This document shows, one piece after another, positions 44,570-53,467 of a stretch of DNA of 64,000 nt. This DNA comes from Agromyces aurantiacus (GTDB lineage: Bacteria; Actinomycetota; Actinomycetes; Actinomycetales; Microbacteriaceae). Position numbers and translations under genes: made by a program. Under the pieces are notes generated by a model, which was not told where the DNA came from, made no database searches, and saw only the letters and a program-made list of their open reading frames with translations. Position 1 is the stretch's first letter, and every line of letters begins with the position of its first letter. Location: contig NZ_JAFBBW010000001.1 in the NCBI RefSeq assembly GCF_016907355.1, positions 2,728,001 through 2,792,000 of the forward strand, read 5' to 3'.

Positions 44570-47463
44570 CGGAGGGCCTCCTGCGGGCGGGTGACGAGGT
44601 CGAGCGAGCGGATGCCGCGGGCGTCGAGCGCCGCACGGACTGGGTCGAGGTCGGCGTCGAGCGGGGTCGTCACGATGAGGACGACGCCGGTGGGGACGAG
44701 GTGCGCGAGGGCCTGCCAGGTCCGCCGCGCGTCGGCCGCCACGACCTCGACATCGACGACCACGGCCGCCGGCTTCTCGGCGAGCGCCGCGGCGACGGAG
44801 ACCAGCAGCCGGTCGAGCGGGTCGAGCGAGGCGAGCGGCGTGTCGGGGTCGAGCGCCCGCGCGCGCCAGGCGAGCGGGTCCGCGGAGGCGGTCCGCGCCT
44901 CCGCGACGCGGCGCAGCGCCGCACCCACGGCCGACCGTGTGGACCCGAGGCGGTACCACGGGCGGGTGGCGTCGATGCGGGCGGCGACGAGCTCGCCCGC
45001 GGTGCCGACGGGCGCGCCATCCGCGACCGGATCGACGACGGCGACCCGGCGCATCACGGCGCCGGCATCCGTCGGCAGCGGGAGTCCGAGCACCGCGAGC
45101 CGCCCGCCGGCCGGGAGCACGCGCCCGGCGAGGGTCGCGGCGAGCACGCGCCGTTCGCCGGGTCGACCGCGTGCGACCAGGGCGCCGCCCCTGGGCACGG
45201 CGACCGAGAACGGCCCGATCGGTTCGGCCGGGTCGCCGATGCGAAGCTCGTCGGCGAGCACGTCGGCGTCGCGCGCGGCGGCCCACTCCGACTCCGCGAG
45301 GTGGGCGCGCAGTCCCTCGCCCTCGATGTCGACGTCGGGCAGGATGCGCGCGAGCCATCGGGGCAGCCACCACGCGCCGCGGCCCGCGAGCGCCATGGCG
45401 GCGGGCACGAGCGTCATCCGCACCAGGAACGCGTCGAACGCGACGCCGAAGGCGAGCGCGAACGCGATGCCCTTGATGACCCCGGTGCCCTCGGGCACGA
45501 ACGCGAAGAAGACGAAGAACATGATGAGCGCGGCGGCCGTCACGACGCGGGCGGCGTGCTGGAACCCGTGCACGATCGAGGTGCGCGGGTCGCGGGTCTT
45601 CACGAACTCCTCGCGCATGCCCGAGACGAGGAACACCTCGTAGTCCATCGCGAGGCCGAACAGCACGGCCATGAGCAGGATCGGCAGGAAGCTCAGGATG
45701 GGGCCCGGCTCGATGTGCAGCAGGTCGGCGAGCCATCCCCACTGGAACACCGCGATGGTGAGCCCGATCGCGCCGAACGCGGAGAGCAGGAAGCCGAGCG
45801 CCGCCTTGATCGGCACGAACACCGAGCGGAACACGATGAGCAGCAGGATGATCGAGAGCCCCACGACGATGAGTGCGAACGGGATGAGCGCGTCGGTGAG
45901 CCGCTGCGAGATGTCGATCGACACGGCCGTGTAGCCCGTGACCGCGATGGGCGTGCCGAACTCGTCGACGATCTCGCCCTCGAGTGCACGGATGTCCTGC
46001 ACGACCTGCTTGGTCTCGGGGTCGGTGGGCGCGCTGTCGGGGATCACCTGGATGATCGCGGTGTCGACGGTCTCGTTCGGCAGGCCCTCGCCGACGTACG
46101 CGACGCCGTCGACCTGGGCCAGGCGCGCGGCGATCGCGTCGAGGTCGTCGAAGATGTCGGTGGTCTGCGTGATGTCGACTGTGACGATGAGCGGCCCGTT
46201 GTAGCCGGGTCCGAAGCCGGCCTCGATCATCTCGTACGCCTCGCGCTGGCTCGAACCGGGCTCGCCCCGGCCGCCGGGGAGGTTGAGGTCGAGGCTGGCC
46301 GCGGGGATGGCGGCCGCGCCGAGCAGGCCGACGACGAGGAGCACGAAGACGATCGGCGCCTTCAGCACGGTGTCGACCCAACGGCGGCCGAGCGTGGGCC
46401 GGCCGCCCTCGTCGTGCGCGACGGCGCGTCGGTGCGCACGGCTGCCCGGCTTGGGTGCGAGCCGGCCCTTCGCGAGCCCGAGCAGCGCGGGCAGCAGCGT
46501 CGTGGCGCCGATCACGGCGACGAGTACGGCGAACGCGGCCGCGACGCCCATGACGCTGAGGAACGGGATGCCGACCACGAGCAGGCCGAGCAGCGCGATG
46601 ATGACCGTGAGGCCCGCGAAGACGACCGCGCCGCCCGCGGTCGCGACCGCCTCGGCCGCGCTCTCCTCCGGGTCCATGCCGCGCGCGAGCTGCGTGCGAT
46701 GCCGCGACAGGATGAACAGCGCGTAGTCGATGCCCACGGCGAGGCCGATCATGACCGCGAGCATGGGCGCAGTGCTCGAGACCGGCGCGAACGCCGCGAC
46801 GAGCGAGATGCCGCCGAAGGTCGCGGCGACCCCCACGAGGGCGGTGAGCAGGGGCATCCCGGCCGCGAGGAGCGAGCCGAACGTGATGAGCAGCACAACC
46901 CCGGCGAAGAGGACGCCGAACGCCTCGGTGATCGTCAGGCCGAACGTCGTGTCCTGGAAGACCTCGCCGCCGAAGGCGACCGTCAGCCCGGACTCGCGGC
47001 CCGTGTCGCCGGTCGCGAGCACGGCGTCGATCGACTCCTGCGTGACGTCGGTGGTCGGTCCGTCGAACTGCACCTGGATGTACGCGGTGCGCTCATCGTC
47101 GGAGACCTGGTCGCCCGCGTACTCGTCGAACGGTCCGAGCACGCTCGCGACGCCGTCGACGTTCTCGAGCTCGGTCTCCATGGCCTCGATCGCGTCGCGG
47201 TACGGCGCGTCCTGGACGGACTCGCCGTCGGGCGCCTCGACGACCGCCTTCGCGGAGGCGCCGGCGGTCTGGGGGAAGACCGCCGCGAGCTGGTCGATCG
47301 CGTCCTGCGACTCGGTGCCCGGGATCGCGTAGGACTCCTGGAGCTGGCCGCCGAGGCCGACGCCCAGGCCGAGCAGGGCGGCCAGGCCGAGGGCCCAGGC
47401 GATGATGACGAGCCAGGCGCGGCGGAATGCGGCGCGTCCGATGCGATGGAGGAAGAGGGCCAC
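44566..47463 (-). CDS. MMPL/RND transporter with a degenerate ABC-ATPase-like C-terminal domain
   Basis: A 965-aa protein. Residues 1-735 are an MMPL lipid/drug transporter with 12 helices in two halves and two extracellular loops; VMIGLAVGIDYALFILSRHR near 245 and VLFGLAMDYEVFLVSGMREE near 595 carry the proton-relay Asp residues. Residues about 745-965 resemble an ABC ATPase that lost its motifs: PFSVAVPRGGALVARGRPG, then RVLAATLAGRVLPAGGRLAVL, a DPLDRLLVSVAAALAEKP block, and AAVVVDVEVV in the Walker B place. The Walker A Lys is gone. Start is GTG. It lies between tetR and the YhgE-like gene. Confidence 0.9.
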   Translation of the reverse strand: MALFLHRIGRAAFRRAWLVIIAWALGLAALLGLGVGLGGQLQESYAIPGTESQDAIDQLAAVFPQTAGASAKAVVEAPDGESVQDAPYRDAIEAMETELENVDGVASVLGPFDEYAGDQVSDDERTAYIQVQFDGPTTDVTQESIDAVLATGDTGRESGLTVAFGGEVFQDTTFGLTITEAFGVLFAGVVLLITFGSLLAAGMPLLTALVGVAATFGGISLVAAFAPVSSTAPMLAVMIGLAVGIDYALFILSRHRTQLARGMDPEESAAEAVATAGGAVVFAGLTVIIALLGLLVVGIPFLSVMGVAAAFAVLVAVIGATTLLPALLGLAKGRLAPKPGSRAHRRAVAHDEGGRPTLGRRWVDTVLKAPIVFVLLVVGLLGAAAIPAASLDLNLPGGRGEPGSSQREAYEMIEAGFGPGYNGPLIVTVDITQTTDIFDDLDAIAARLAQVDGVAYVGEGLPNETVDTAIIQVIPDSAPTDPETKQVVQDIRALEGEIVDEFGTPIAVTGYTAVSIDISQRLTDALIPFALIVVGLSIILLLIVFRSVFVPIKAALGFLLSAFGAIGLTIAVFQWGWLADLLHIEPGPILSFLPILLMAVLFGLAMDYEVFLVSGMREEFVKTRDPRTSIVHGFQHAARVVTAAALIMFFVFFAFVPEGTGVIKGIAFALAFGVAFDAFLVRMTLVPAAMALAGRGAWWLPRWLARILPDVDIEGEGLRAHLAESEWAAARDADVLADELRIGDPAEPIGPFSVAVPRGGALVARGRPGERRVLAATLAGRVLPAGGRLAVLGLPLPTDAGAVMRRVAVVDPVADGAPVGTAGELVAARIDATRPWYRLGSTRSAVGAALRRVAEARTASADPLAWRARALDPDTPLASLDPLDRLLVSVAAALAEKPAAVVVDVEVVAADARRTWQALAHLVPTGVVLIVTTPLDADLDPVRAALDARGIRSLDLVTRPQEALR

Positions 47464-47511
47464 GGGTTCTCTCTCGGTGGGCGGCGGTCAGATGGGACGG
47501 GGCGGCGCGGG

Positions 47512-48093
47512 TCAGGCGGTCGGCGCGAGCATCTCGCGGATGACGTCGTGCAGGGCGACTCGGAGCTCGTCGTCGGTGGGGCGCAGCTCCTCGTCGGCGA
47601 AGGTGCGCCCCGCCGTGAGGAGGAAGGCGGCACCGCCGAGCGCGATGCCGAAGCGCACCTGGTCGGCGACGTTCTCGCGCTCCTCGCAGACGGCGGCGGC
47701 GAGGCGGCGCACCGAGGCGTTGGCGCGCGCGATGATCGGCAGGTCGGAGAGGCTCGGGCCCTGGATGAGGAAGACGTGCACGGCCTCGCGGTGCACGAGC
47801 AGCAGGTCGACGACCCGGTCGACGAGCACGCGCCGCCGACCGGTTCCGCGCCCGGAGAGGTAGGCCTCGAGCACCTCCTCGAACTCGGCCACGGCCGGTT
47901 CGATCGCGGCCTCGAGCAGCGCCTCCTTGGAGGCGTAGTGGTAGAGCACGCTCGACTTCGAGTAGCCCGCGCGGTCGGCGATGTGCTGCAGCGACGACGC
48001 GGCGAAGCCGATCGAGGCGAACTGCTCGAGGGCGACCTGCTTGAGCTCGTCGGCTGCGCGCACGCGCGAGGACGGCTTGACGTCGGTGGGCAT
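47512..48093 (-). CDS. TetR-family regulator of the MMPL/YhgE operon
   Basis: A 193-aa regulator, first gene of the operon. DNA-binding residues 12-58: ADELKQVALEQFASIGFAAS, then ADRAGYSKSSVLYHYASKEAL. The C-terminal domain has VHREAVHVFLIQGPS and ends EMLAPTA. The mRNA is predicted leaderless, with TACCCT 6 nt before the ATG and the perfect TGACCGATCGGTCA palindrome 2 nt upstream of that box. A repressor bound there would block the whole tetR-MMPL-YhgE transcript, giving autoregulation. Confidence 0.92.
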   Translation of the reverse strand: MPTDVKPSSRVRAADELKQVALEQFASIGFAASSLQHIADRAGYSKSSVLYHYASKEALLEAAIEPAVAEFEEVLEAYLSGRGTGRRRVLVDRVVDLLLVHREAVHVFLIQGPSLSDLPIIARANASVRRLAAAVCEERENVADQVRFGIALGGAAFLLTAGRTFADEELRPTDDELRVALHDVIREMLAPTA

Positions 48094-48105
48094 GCGACGA
48101 GGGTA
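48091..48105 (-). promoter_or_regulatory. -10 box of leaderless tetR-MMPL operon
   Basis: TACCCT on the minus strand, 6 nt before the ATG. Confidence 0.55.
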
Positions 48106-48107
48106 CT

Positions 48108-48140
48108 TGACCGATCGGTCAGATCCTGCACGATCGGTCA
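48108..48140. promoter_or_regulatory. TetR operator, two sites
   Basis: TGACCGATCGGTCA at 48108 is a perfect 14-bp palindrome; TGCACGATCGGTCA at 48127 matches it at 12 of 14 positions, 19 bp away. The first occupies the promoter spacer of the operon. Confidence 0.7.
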
Positions 48141-48203
48141 GGGTTCGGGGCGTTCTCCCAGCCGCGCGCTGTCAACCGGTCGCCCCCGCCCGAGCGTGCG
48201 CGA

Positions 48204-48218
48204 TAGCGTTGCGGCATG
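48204..48218 (+). promoter_or_regulatory. -10 box of a leaderless small-protein gene
   Basis: TAGCGT, 6 nt, then the ATG. No -35 match. Confidence 0.5.
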
Positions 48219-48404
48219 CGCAAGTACCTCTTCAGCACGGCGGTCCTGAGCTCGATCTTCAGCGCGATCGGCGTCATCCGTGCCACCGCGGCCGGCCCGC
48301 GCGACTGGAGGCTGGCGCTCATGTGGGTCTCGTGGATCGCGACGTTCGCCATCGCGCTCGGCACGGTCGCCGACGAGGAGAAGCGGCGAGAGCTGGCCGA
48401 GTAG
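48216..48404 (+). CDS. Small membrane protein, 62 aa
   Basis: MRKYLFSTAVLSSIFSAIGV opens the protein; two hydrophobic helices (about residues 4-24 and 32-50) are linked by a basic loop (RATAAGPRDWR), and the tail is charged (DEEKRRELAE). I recognise no family. A TAGCGT box 6 nt upstream with no ribosome site suggests a leaderless mRNA. It faces the tetR gene across the double palindrome and may be under the same control. Confidence 0.7.
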   Translation: MRKYLFSTAVLSSIFSAIGVIRATAAGPRDWRLALMWVSWIATFAIALGTVADEEKRRELAE

Positions 48405-48542
48405 GCGCCCGCTCCGAGCCGTCATCGTCCCGGTCGCCTGCGGCGGCGTGTCCGACCGGGTTCCCCGCGGGCGTGCCCGACACTGGAATGGACCATCCCG
48501 CCGCCGAGTCCGCGACCCGAACGCACGATCGAGAGGACACCG

Positions 48543-49016
48543 ATGTTCCGCCGCTGGCGCCGCGCACGGCTCGCAGCCCAAGCCGCCGCCCACACCGCAT
48601 CCGCACCGTCGCCTCGCGCAACGGCCGCGGACCTCCGCGGCGAGCACATCTTCGAGCTCGTCAACGCCAGGCTCTCGCGGTTCATCGGGCCCGAGGGCGA
48701 GTGGTCGCTCGTCCGCCGCGTCGCGGGCGACTCGGACCGCATTTTCCAGGCCATGCTGACGCACCAGATCGCGGCCGAGGTCACGCGCGCGATCCTCGAG
48801 GAGCGCGAGCAGGTCGCGGTGGTCGTCCCCGCCGACGAGGCTTCGCTCGCACTCAGCTGGACCCCGGCTCCGCTCGTCGTCTGGGCCGACCCGGTCGACC
48901 TCGGCGAGACGGCCGCCGCTGAGGACGCCGCGGCCGAGGCGGAGAACGCCGACGTCGCGGAGCTCGCACCCGTCGTCGACGCCCTCGCGGTGCGCGACAC
49001 GGTCCGCGCCGCCTGA
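48543..49016 (+). CDS. Hypothetical protein, Ala-rich
   Basis: A 157-aa soluble protein. The first 30 residues are basic (MFRRWRRARLAAQAAAHTAS). The middle (residues 30-90) is a plausible globular part: DLRGEHIFELVNARLSRFIG, then LVRRVAGDSDRIFQAML. The last 40 residues are acidic and Ala/Glu-rich. GAGAGGACACC precedes the ATG. No family recognised and no tie to the neighbours apparent. Confidence 0.7.
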   Translation: MFRRWRRARLAAQAAAHTASAPSPRATAADLRGEHIFELVNARLSRFIGPEGEWSLVRRVAGDSDRIFQAMLTHQIAAEVTRAILEEREQVAVVVPADEASLALSWTPAPLVVWADPVDLGETAAAEDAAAEAENADVAELAPVVDALAVRDTVRAA

Positions 49017-49047
49017 TCGTCGGGCCCGCCCGGCTCGAGCGCGGCGC

Positions 49048-49719
49048 TCAGCCGCCGCCCTCGCCGACCCGCACGATGCCGTGCTCGTACGCGAGGATGA
49101 CCAGTCGCGACCGGTCCCGCGCGTCGAGCCGCGCGAGCAACCGGCTCACGTACGTGCGCGCCGTCGCAGGACTCAGGTGCAGCGACCGCGCGATCTCCTC
49201 GTTGGTCTCGCCCAGCCCGACGTGACGCAGCACCTCGCGCTCCCGGCCGGTGAGCGACTCGATGCGCGGATCCCGAGGGCGGGGCACCGGCTCGTCGGCG
49301 AGGCGCCGCAGGAGCCGTCGCGCGACGTCCGGCGCGAGCAGGCTCCCCCCGGCTGCGACCGTGGCGATCGCGGTGCGCAGCTCATGCGGCTGGAAATCCT
49401 TCAGCAGGTAGCCGGATGCGCCCGCGCGGATGGCCTCGAGCACCTCCTCGTCGCCGTCGAACGTCGTGAGCACCACGACCTCGACCGAGGCGAGCGCGGG
49501 GTCGGCCACGATCCCCCTGGTCGCCTCGAGCCCGTCGAGCACCGGCATGCGCAGGTCCATGAGCACCACGTCGGGCACGACCTGCCGCACGATCGAGAGC
49601 CCCGCGCGACCGTCCGCCGCCTCGCCGACGATTTCGACCCCCGGCGCGCCCTCGAGCAGCGCCGCGACCCCGGCGCGCACGAGCGGCTGGTCGTCGACGA
49701 GCACCACCCGGACGCTCAC
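49048..49719 (-). CDS. NarL/LuxR-type response regulator
   Basis: A 223-aa regulator. The receiver domain (residues 3-118) has VVLVDDQPLVRAG with the acidic pair, DVVLMDLRMPVLDG with the phosphorylated Asp near 54, and the Lys in GYLLKDFQPHEL near 105. The LuxR-type helix-turn-helix (about 150-215) reads LTGREREVLRHVGLGETNEEIARSL. It overlaps the kinase gene by 4 nt (GTGA), so the pair is co-translated. The genes it controls are unknown; the divergent membrane protein gene is one candidate. Confidence 0.93.
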   Translation of the reverse strand: MSVRVVLVDDQPLVRAGVAALLEGAPGVEIVGEAADGRAGLSIVRQVVPDVVLMDLRMPVLDGLEATRGIVADPALASVEVVVLTTFDGDEEVLEAIRAGASGYLLKDFQPHELRTAIATVAAGGSLLAPDVARRLLRRLADEPVPRPRDPRIESLTGREREVLRHVGLGETNEEIARSLHLSPATARTYVSRLLARLDARDRSRLVILAYEHGIVRVGEGGG

Positions 49720-50864
49720 GCCGCCCCCAGCGGGAAGCGCGCCGACACGCGGACGCCGTTCGGCCCCGCCTCCACGCCGACCGTGCCGCCGACGCTCGCC
49801 GCCCGTTCGGCCATACCCTCGAGTCCGTTCCCGGCGGGCAGCGCGTCGAGCGGCCCGCCATCGTCCTCCACCTCGAGCACGAGCTCATCGGGAACGCACG
49901 TCGCGCTGATCCGCACGCGCGAGCCGTCGGAGTGGCGGATCGCGTTGGTCACGGCCTCCTGCGCGATACGGAATGCCGCGGCATCCGTCGCGGGCGGGAT
50001 CGTCGCGCCGTCGAGCGCGAGGTCGACCTCGACCGCGAACCCCGCGCCGCGGACGGCCTCGACGAGCGGTCCGAGCGTGCGCAGCGTCGGCCCGCCGGGC
50101 CGTGGTTCGGCGGCGTCCCCCGACCGCAGGACGCCCACGGTCGCGCGCAGCTCGCGCAGCGCCTCGGCCGCCGACTCGCCCGCGTGCCGCACCGCGGTGC
50201 GCGCGGCGTCGTCGTCGAGGCCGATCCGCTCGTCGGCGACGTGCGATTGGATCGAGACGACCGTGAGTGCGTGGCCGATCGAGTCGTGCAGGTCCCGCGC
50301 GATCGCCATCCGCTCCGAGCGGACCCGGCGGTCGGCGAGGAGCTCGGCCTCCTGGCGCTGCAGCTGCGCGATCCGATCCGCACGAGCCCCCGCGACGCGT
50401 CGCAGGCGGACCACCTCGCCGAGCGCGATGGCCGCGCCCATCAGCGCCACGTGCGACACGAGCTCGTAGCCGACCACGAACGCCGCGCTGTCGCCCTCGA
50501 TCAGGCGGGCGAGCACCGACACCGCGAGCAGCGTCGCCGCGCCGGCGACCGCGAACCTGGTGCGTCCGGCCTCCGCCGCCGAGAAGAGCGCCGGCGCGAC
50601 GGGCACCGAGACCGGCACGGCGGGGTAGCCCGCGGCGAAGTAGGCGACCACGCCGAGGATCGTGACCGCGAGCACGGCACGCGGGTACCGCCGGCGCGCG
50701 AACATCAGCGCGCCCAGCCCCGCCGCCCAGAGGTAGGCCAAGGCGTCGACCGGCCGCGTCGCGGCCTGTTCGGCGCCGATCACGAAGGCCAGCACGAGCG
50801 TCACCGCGACCGCGAGGCCCGCGTCGACCAGCACCGCGCGGCGCACCGGAGCCGGCTTGGTCAT
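49716..50864 (-). CDS. Sensor histidine kinase, HPK7 (DesK/NarX-like) type
   Basis: A 382-aa kinase. The N-terminal 150 residues hold five or six membrane helices with short loops, so sensing is probably within or at the membrane. The dimerisation helix is ERMAIARDLHDSIGHALTVVS with the phosphorylated His near 195. The ATPase domain has ITNAIRHSDGSRVRI-like N-box near 295, EVEDDGGPLDALPAGNGLEGM near 335. TAGCGT lies 6 nt before the ATG (leaderless candidate). It is the partner of the response regulator downstream. Confidence 0.93.
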   Translation of the reverse strand: MTKPAPVRRAVLVDAGLAVAVTLVLAFVIGAEQAATRPVDALAYLWAAGLGALMFARRRYPRAVLAVTILGVVAYFAAGYPAVPVSVPVAPALFSAAEAGRTRFAVAGAATLLAVSVLARLIEGDSAAFVVGYELVSHVALMGAAIALGEVVRLRRVAGARADRIAQLQRQEAELLADRRVRSERMAIARDLHDSIGHALTVVSIQSHVADERIGLDDDAARTAVRHAGESAAEALRELRATVGVLRSGDAAEPRPGGPTLRTLGPLVEAVRGAGFAVEVDLALDGATIPPATDAAAFRIAQEAVTNAIRHSDGSRVRISATCVPDELVLEVEDDGGPLDALPAGNGLEGMAERAASVGGTVGVEAGPNGVRVSARFPLGAA

Positions 50865-50876
50865 GCCCCCACGCTA
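50862..50876 (-). promoter_or_regulatory. -10 box of leaderless kinase gene
   Basis: TAGCGT on the minus strand, 6 nt before the ATG. A GGGGGC run between them is too close to serve as a ribosome site. Confidence 0.5.
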
Positions 50877-50982
50877 ACCCGAGGGCCCCGACGCGGCCAT
50901 CGCCCGGAGGCGACATCCGGCGTCGACCGGGAGCGAGGGCGGATCGGGATCCGGGTCGGTATCGGCCGCGGAACGGCGTTCG

Positions 50983-50998
50983 TAGCGTCGAACGCATG
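50983..50998 (+). promoter_or_regulatory. -10 box of leaderless membrane-protein gene
   Basis: TAGCGT, 7 nt, then the ATG. Confidence 0.5.
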
Positions 50999-51448
50999 AC
51001 TGAGAACACCACCCCCACCACCGTCCGCCGCCGACCGCTCGGCCTGCCGATCATGGCCCTCGTCGGGCTCGCCCTGCTCGCCGCACCGCGCGTCGTGCTG
51101 CACGACCTCGGGATCGTCACCGAGGAGAACCCCCTCACGATCCTGCTCGTCGTCGTGCCCGTCGCGGTCTGGATCGCCGTGGCCGTCGCGATGCGCGTGC
51201 CGAACCCCTTCCTCACCCTCCTCGTCGTGGGCGCCATGTACGGCGTCATCCTCGCGCTCGGTCACCAGGTGATGTGGGCCGAGGCGTTCGAGGGCGCCCC
51301 GCCGGTGGTGTTCGGCAGCGAGCTCGTGCCGCGCTTCGCGGCCATCGTGAGCAGCCTGTTCACCGGCACCATCGTCGGCGCGCTGGCCGGCCTGATCGCG
51401 TGGGGCATCCGCCGGGGCATCGACTCGGCAGGCCGGCAGCCGGCCTGA
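50996..51448 (+). CDS. Membrane protein divergent from the two-component system
   Basis: A 150-aa integral membrane protein with four hydrophobic helices (about residues 15-35, 47-65, 70-95, 115-140). It has no recognised family. The loop AEAFEGAPPVVFGSELVPRF separates helices 3 and 4. Leaderless by the TAGCGT box. It is divergent from the histidine kinase and could be a target or an accessory of that system; this is only positional. Confidence 0.78.
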   Translation: MTENTTPTTVRRRPLGLPIMALVGLALLAAPRVVLHDLGIVTEENPLTILLVVVPVAVWIAVAVAMRVPNPFLTLLVVGAMYGVILALGHQVMWAEAFEGAPPVVFGSELVPRFAAIVSSLFTGTIVGALAGLIAWGIRRGIDSAGRQPA

Positions 51449-51593
51449 TCCGCTCCGGCCGCTCCCGGCGCTCCAAAATCCCGCGGTGATTCTTGTACGG
51501 CCACCGCGAGCGACCGCTCCCCCGCCGTTCGTAGCGTGAACGCGAGGCATTCCGCCTCGTCCGACGATCCGAACGCCGACCGACGGGAGCCGC

Positions 51594-52241
51594 ATGACCG
51601 CCACCGAATCCACCCCCGACGCCGTCGCCGCACCCGAGCGCGCGCGCAGCCGCACGTCGGCGCGCGACCTCGCGCAGATCGCGGTGTTCGCCGCGCTCAT
51701 CGCCGCGCTGGGCCTGCCCGGTGCGCTCTACCTCGGCGGCACCGCCGTGCCGATCACGTTCCAGACGCTGGGCGTGATGCTCGCCGGCGCCATCCTCGGC
51801 GCCCGCAAGGGCGCGCTGTCGGTGCTGCTGCTGCTCGCGCTCGTCGCGGCGGGGCTGCCGCTGCTCTCGGGCGGGCGCGGCGGCATCGCGGTCTTCGCGG
51901 GCCCGTCGGTCGGGTACCTGATCGGCTGGGTGCTCGGCGCGTTCGTGGTGGGCTGGCTGACGGCCCGCCTGCTCCCGACGTACCGCGTGCTGCCGGCGCT
52001 CGCCGCGACCGCCTTCGGCGGCATCGTCGTCGTCTACCTCGTGGGCGTGCCGGTGCTCGCCGCCATCACGGGCACGCCGCTCGGGGTCGCGCTCGCGGGC
52101 TCCGCGATCTACCTGCCGGGCGACGTGCTCAAGGTCGTGGTCACCGTGTTGGTGGCCAAGGGCGTGCACCGGGCCTGGCCCGGCCTCATCGAGCCGCGGC
52201 CCTGGCCGTGGCGTCGCCGGGCGGTGACCGCGTCGGCATGA
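51594..52241 (+). CDS. bioY: BioY, substrate-binding subunit of a biotin ECF transporter
   Basis: A 215-aa integral membrane protein with six helices. It binds biotin and works with the energising BioM/BioN module encoded downstream. Family segments: AQIAVFAALIAALGLPG, the loop GGTAVPITFQTLGVMLAGAI near residue 42 and the GxxxGxxxG stretch GPSVGYLIGWVLGAF near 105. The last part ends with AIYLPGDVLKVVV, also conserved. GGGAG precedes the ATG. A TAGCGT box at 51532 gives a leader of about 55 nt. The next gene overlaps by 4 nt. Confidence 0.95.
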   Translation: MTATESTPDAVAAPERARSRTSARDLAQIAVFAALIAALGLPGALYLGGTAVPITFQTLGVMLAGAILGARKGALSVLLLLALVAAGLPLLSGGRGGIAVFAGPSVGYLIGWVLGAFVVGWLTARLLPTYRVLPALAATAFGGIVVVYLVGVPVLAAITGTPLGVALAGSAIYLPGDVLKVVVTVLVAKGVHRAWPGLIEPRPWPWRRRAVTASA

Positions 52242-53467
52242 GCGAGTGGCTGCGCGGCCGCCCGGAGCGGGTCGCCCTGGTGTTCGGCGGCGACGCCGTG
52301 CGCTACGGCGAGCTCGCCCGTGCGGTCGACGCGGCCGTGCTCCCGGCGGGTCCGGGCCCGGTCGGATGCCGCGCCGGCGCCGGTCCCGCCGAGCTGGTCG
52401 TGACCGTGCTGGCGTGCCTCGTGCGCGGCCGGGCCGTGGTCGTCGGCGCCGACCAGGCCGCCGCCGATCGGCTCGGGGCGGCGATGCCGGATGGCACCGA
52501 GCTCGCCCTGACGACCTCCGGGTCGACCGCGACCGACGGCGCTGCCCCGCGCGTGATCGCCCGGACGAGCGCGTCCTGGCTCGCGTCGGCCGCCCCGCTC
52601 GCCGACGTCGCCCGTCTCGGCGCACGCGACCGGGTCGCGGTAACGGGGCCGCTGCACGTCTCGATGCACCTCTACGCGGTCCTGCATGCGCTCTGGCTGG
52701 GTGCGACGGCGACCGACCTCGTCGATGGGGCGTCCGTCGTGCACGCGACGCCCACGCGCCTCGCGCGCCTCGCCGAGTCGCCCGCGATGCCGCCGGCCGC
52801 GATCGTCGCGGGCGCCGCGCTCGGCGAGCGCACGCGAGCGCGGGCCGAAGCCCGCGGCGTCCGCCTCACCGAGTACTACGGGGCGGCCGAGCTGTCGTTC
52901 GTGCTCGCCGGATCGGGCGGCTCGCTCGCGCCGTTCCCCGGTGTCGACGTCGAACTGCGCGCCGGCGGCGCCGGCGACGAGCTCTGGGCGCGCTCGCCCT
53001 ACCTCGCGCTCGGCGTCGTGGGCGGCACCATGCGCCGCGACGAGCGTGGATTCGCGACGGTCGGCGACCTCGCCGAGCGCACGGCCGACGGTGGCCTCCG
53101 GGTGCTCGGACGCGGCGACGCGGCCATCACGACGGCGGGCGCGACCGTGCCGGCCGAGCAGGTCGAGGCGAGGCTCGCGGCCCTGCCGGGCGTGCGCGCC
53201 GCAGCCGTCGTCGGCGAGCCGCACGAGCTGCTCGGCCAGCGCATCGCGGCCGTGCTCGAACTCGACGACGGTGTCGGGCTCGAGCAGGTCGCGGCCGCCG
53301 CACGGGCGTCGCTGTCGCCCGTCGAGCTGCCGCGCCGCTGGTTCGCGCACGCGCTGCCGCGCACCGAGTCCGGCAAGCTCGCGCGCGGCGTGCTGCGGGA
53401 CGCGATCGTCGCGGGCCGTCTCGGGCCGGGGCATCCGGCGCCGTTCGAGCGCGGGAGCCGCGCATGA
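52238..53467 (+). CDS. AMP-dependent synthetase/ligase-like protein, short and divergent
   Basis: A 409-aa member of the ANL adenylating superfamily, closest in layout to MenE-type acyl-CoA ligases, but shorter than the usual 480-560 aa. The ATP loop is LTTSGSTATDGAAPRVI near residue 90 (usual form TSGSTGxPK; the extra residues and Arg are odd). A5 is EYYGAAELSF near 210, A7 VGDLAER, A8 GRGDAAITTAGATVPAEQVE near 290 and A10 RTESGKLARGVL near 375. It overlaps bioY and the thiolase gene by 4 nt each. Activation of a carboxylate such as pimelate is a guess from context. Confidence 0.88.
   Translation: MSEWLRGRPERVALVFGGDAVRYGELARAVDAAVLPAGPGPVGCRAGAGPAELVVTVLACLVRGRAVVVGADQAAADRLGAAMPDGTELALTTSGSTATDGAAPRVIARTSASWLASAAPLADVARLGARDRVAVTGPLHVSMHLYAVLHALWLGATATDLVDGASVVHATPTRLARLAESPAMPPAAIVAGAALGERTRARAEARGVRLTEYYGAAELSFVLAGSGGSLAPFPGVDVELRAGGAGDELWARSPYLALGVVGGTMRRDERGFATVGDLAERTADGGLRVLGRGDAAITTAGATVPAEQVEARLAALPGVRAAAVVGEPHELLGQRIAAVLELDDGVGLEQVAAAARASLSPVELPRRWFAHALPRTESGKLARGVLRDAIVAGRLGPGHPAPFERGSRA

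Noticed and set aside
42338..46381. Open frame of over 1300 codons spanning the YhgE-like and part of the MMPL gene
   Set aside because: The upper part is an Arg/Pro-rich wrong-frame reading of the MMPL gene, a normal side effect of very high GC. The real starts are set by motifs and the ATGA overlap.
44701..48249. Plus-strand open frame of about 1180 codons opposite MMPL and tetR
   Set aside because: Antisense shadow of MMPL with no recognisable motif.
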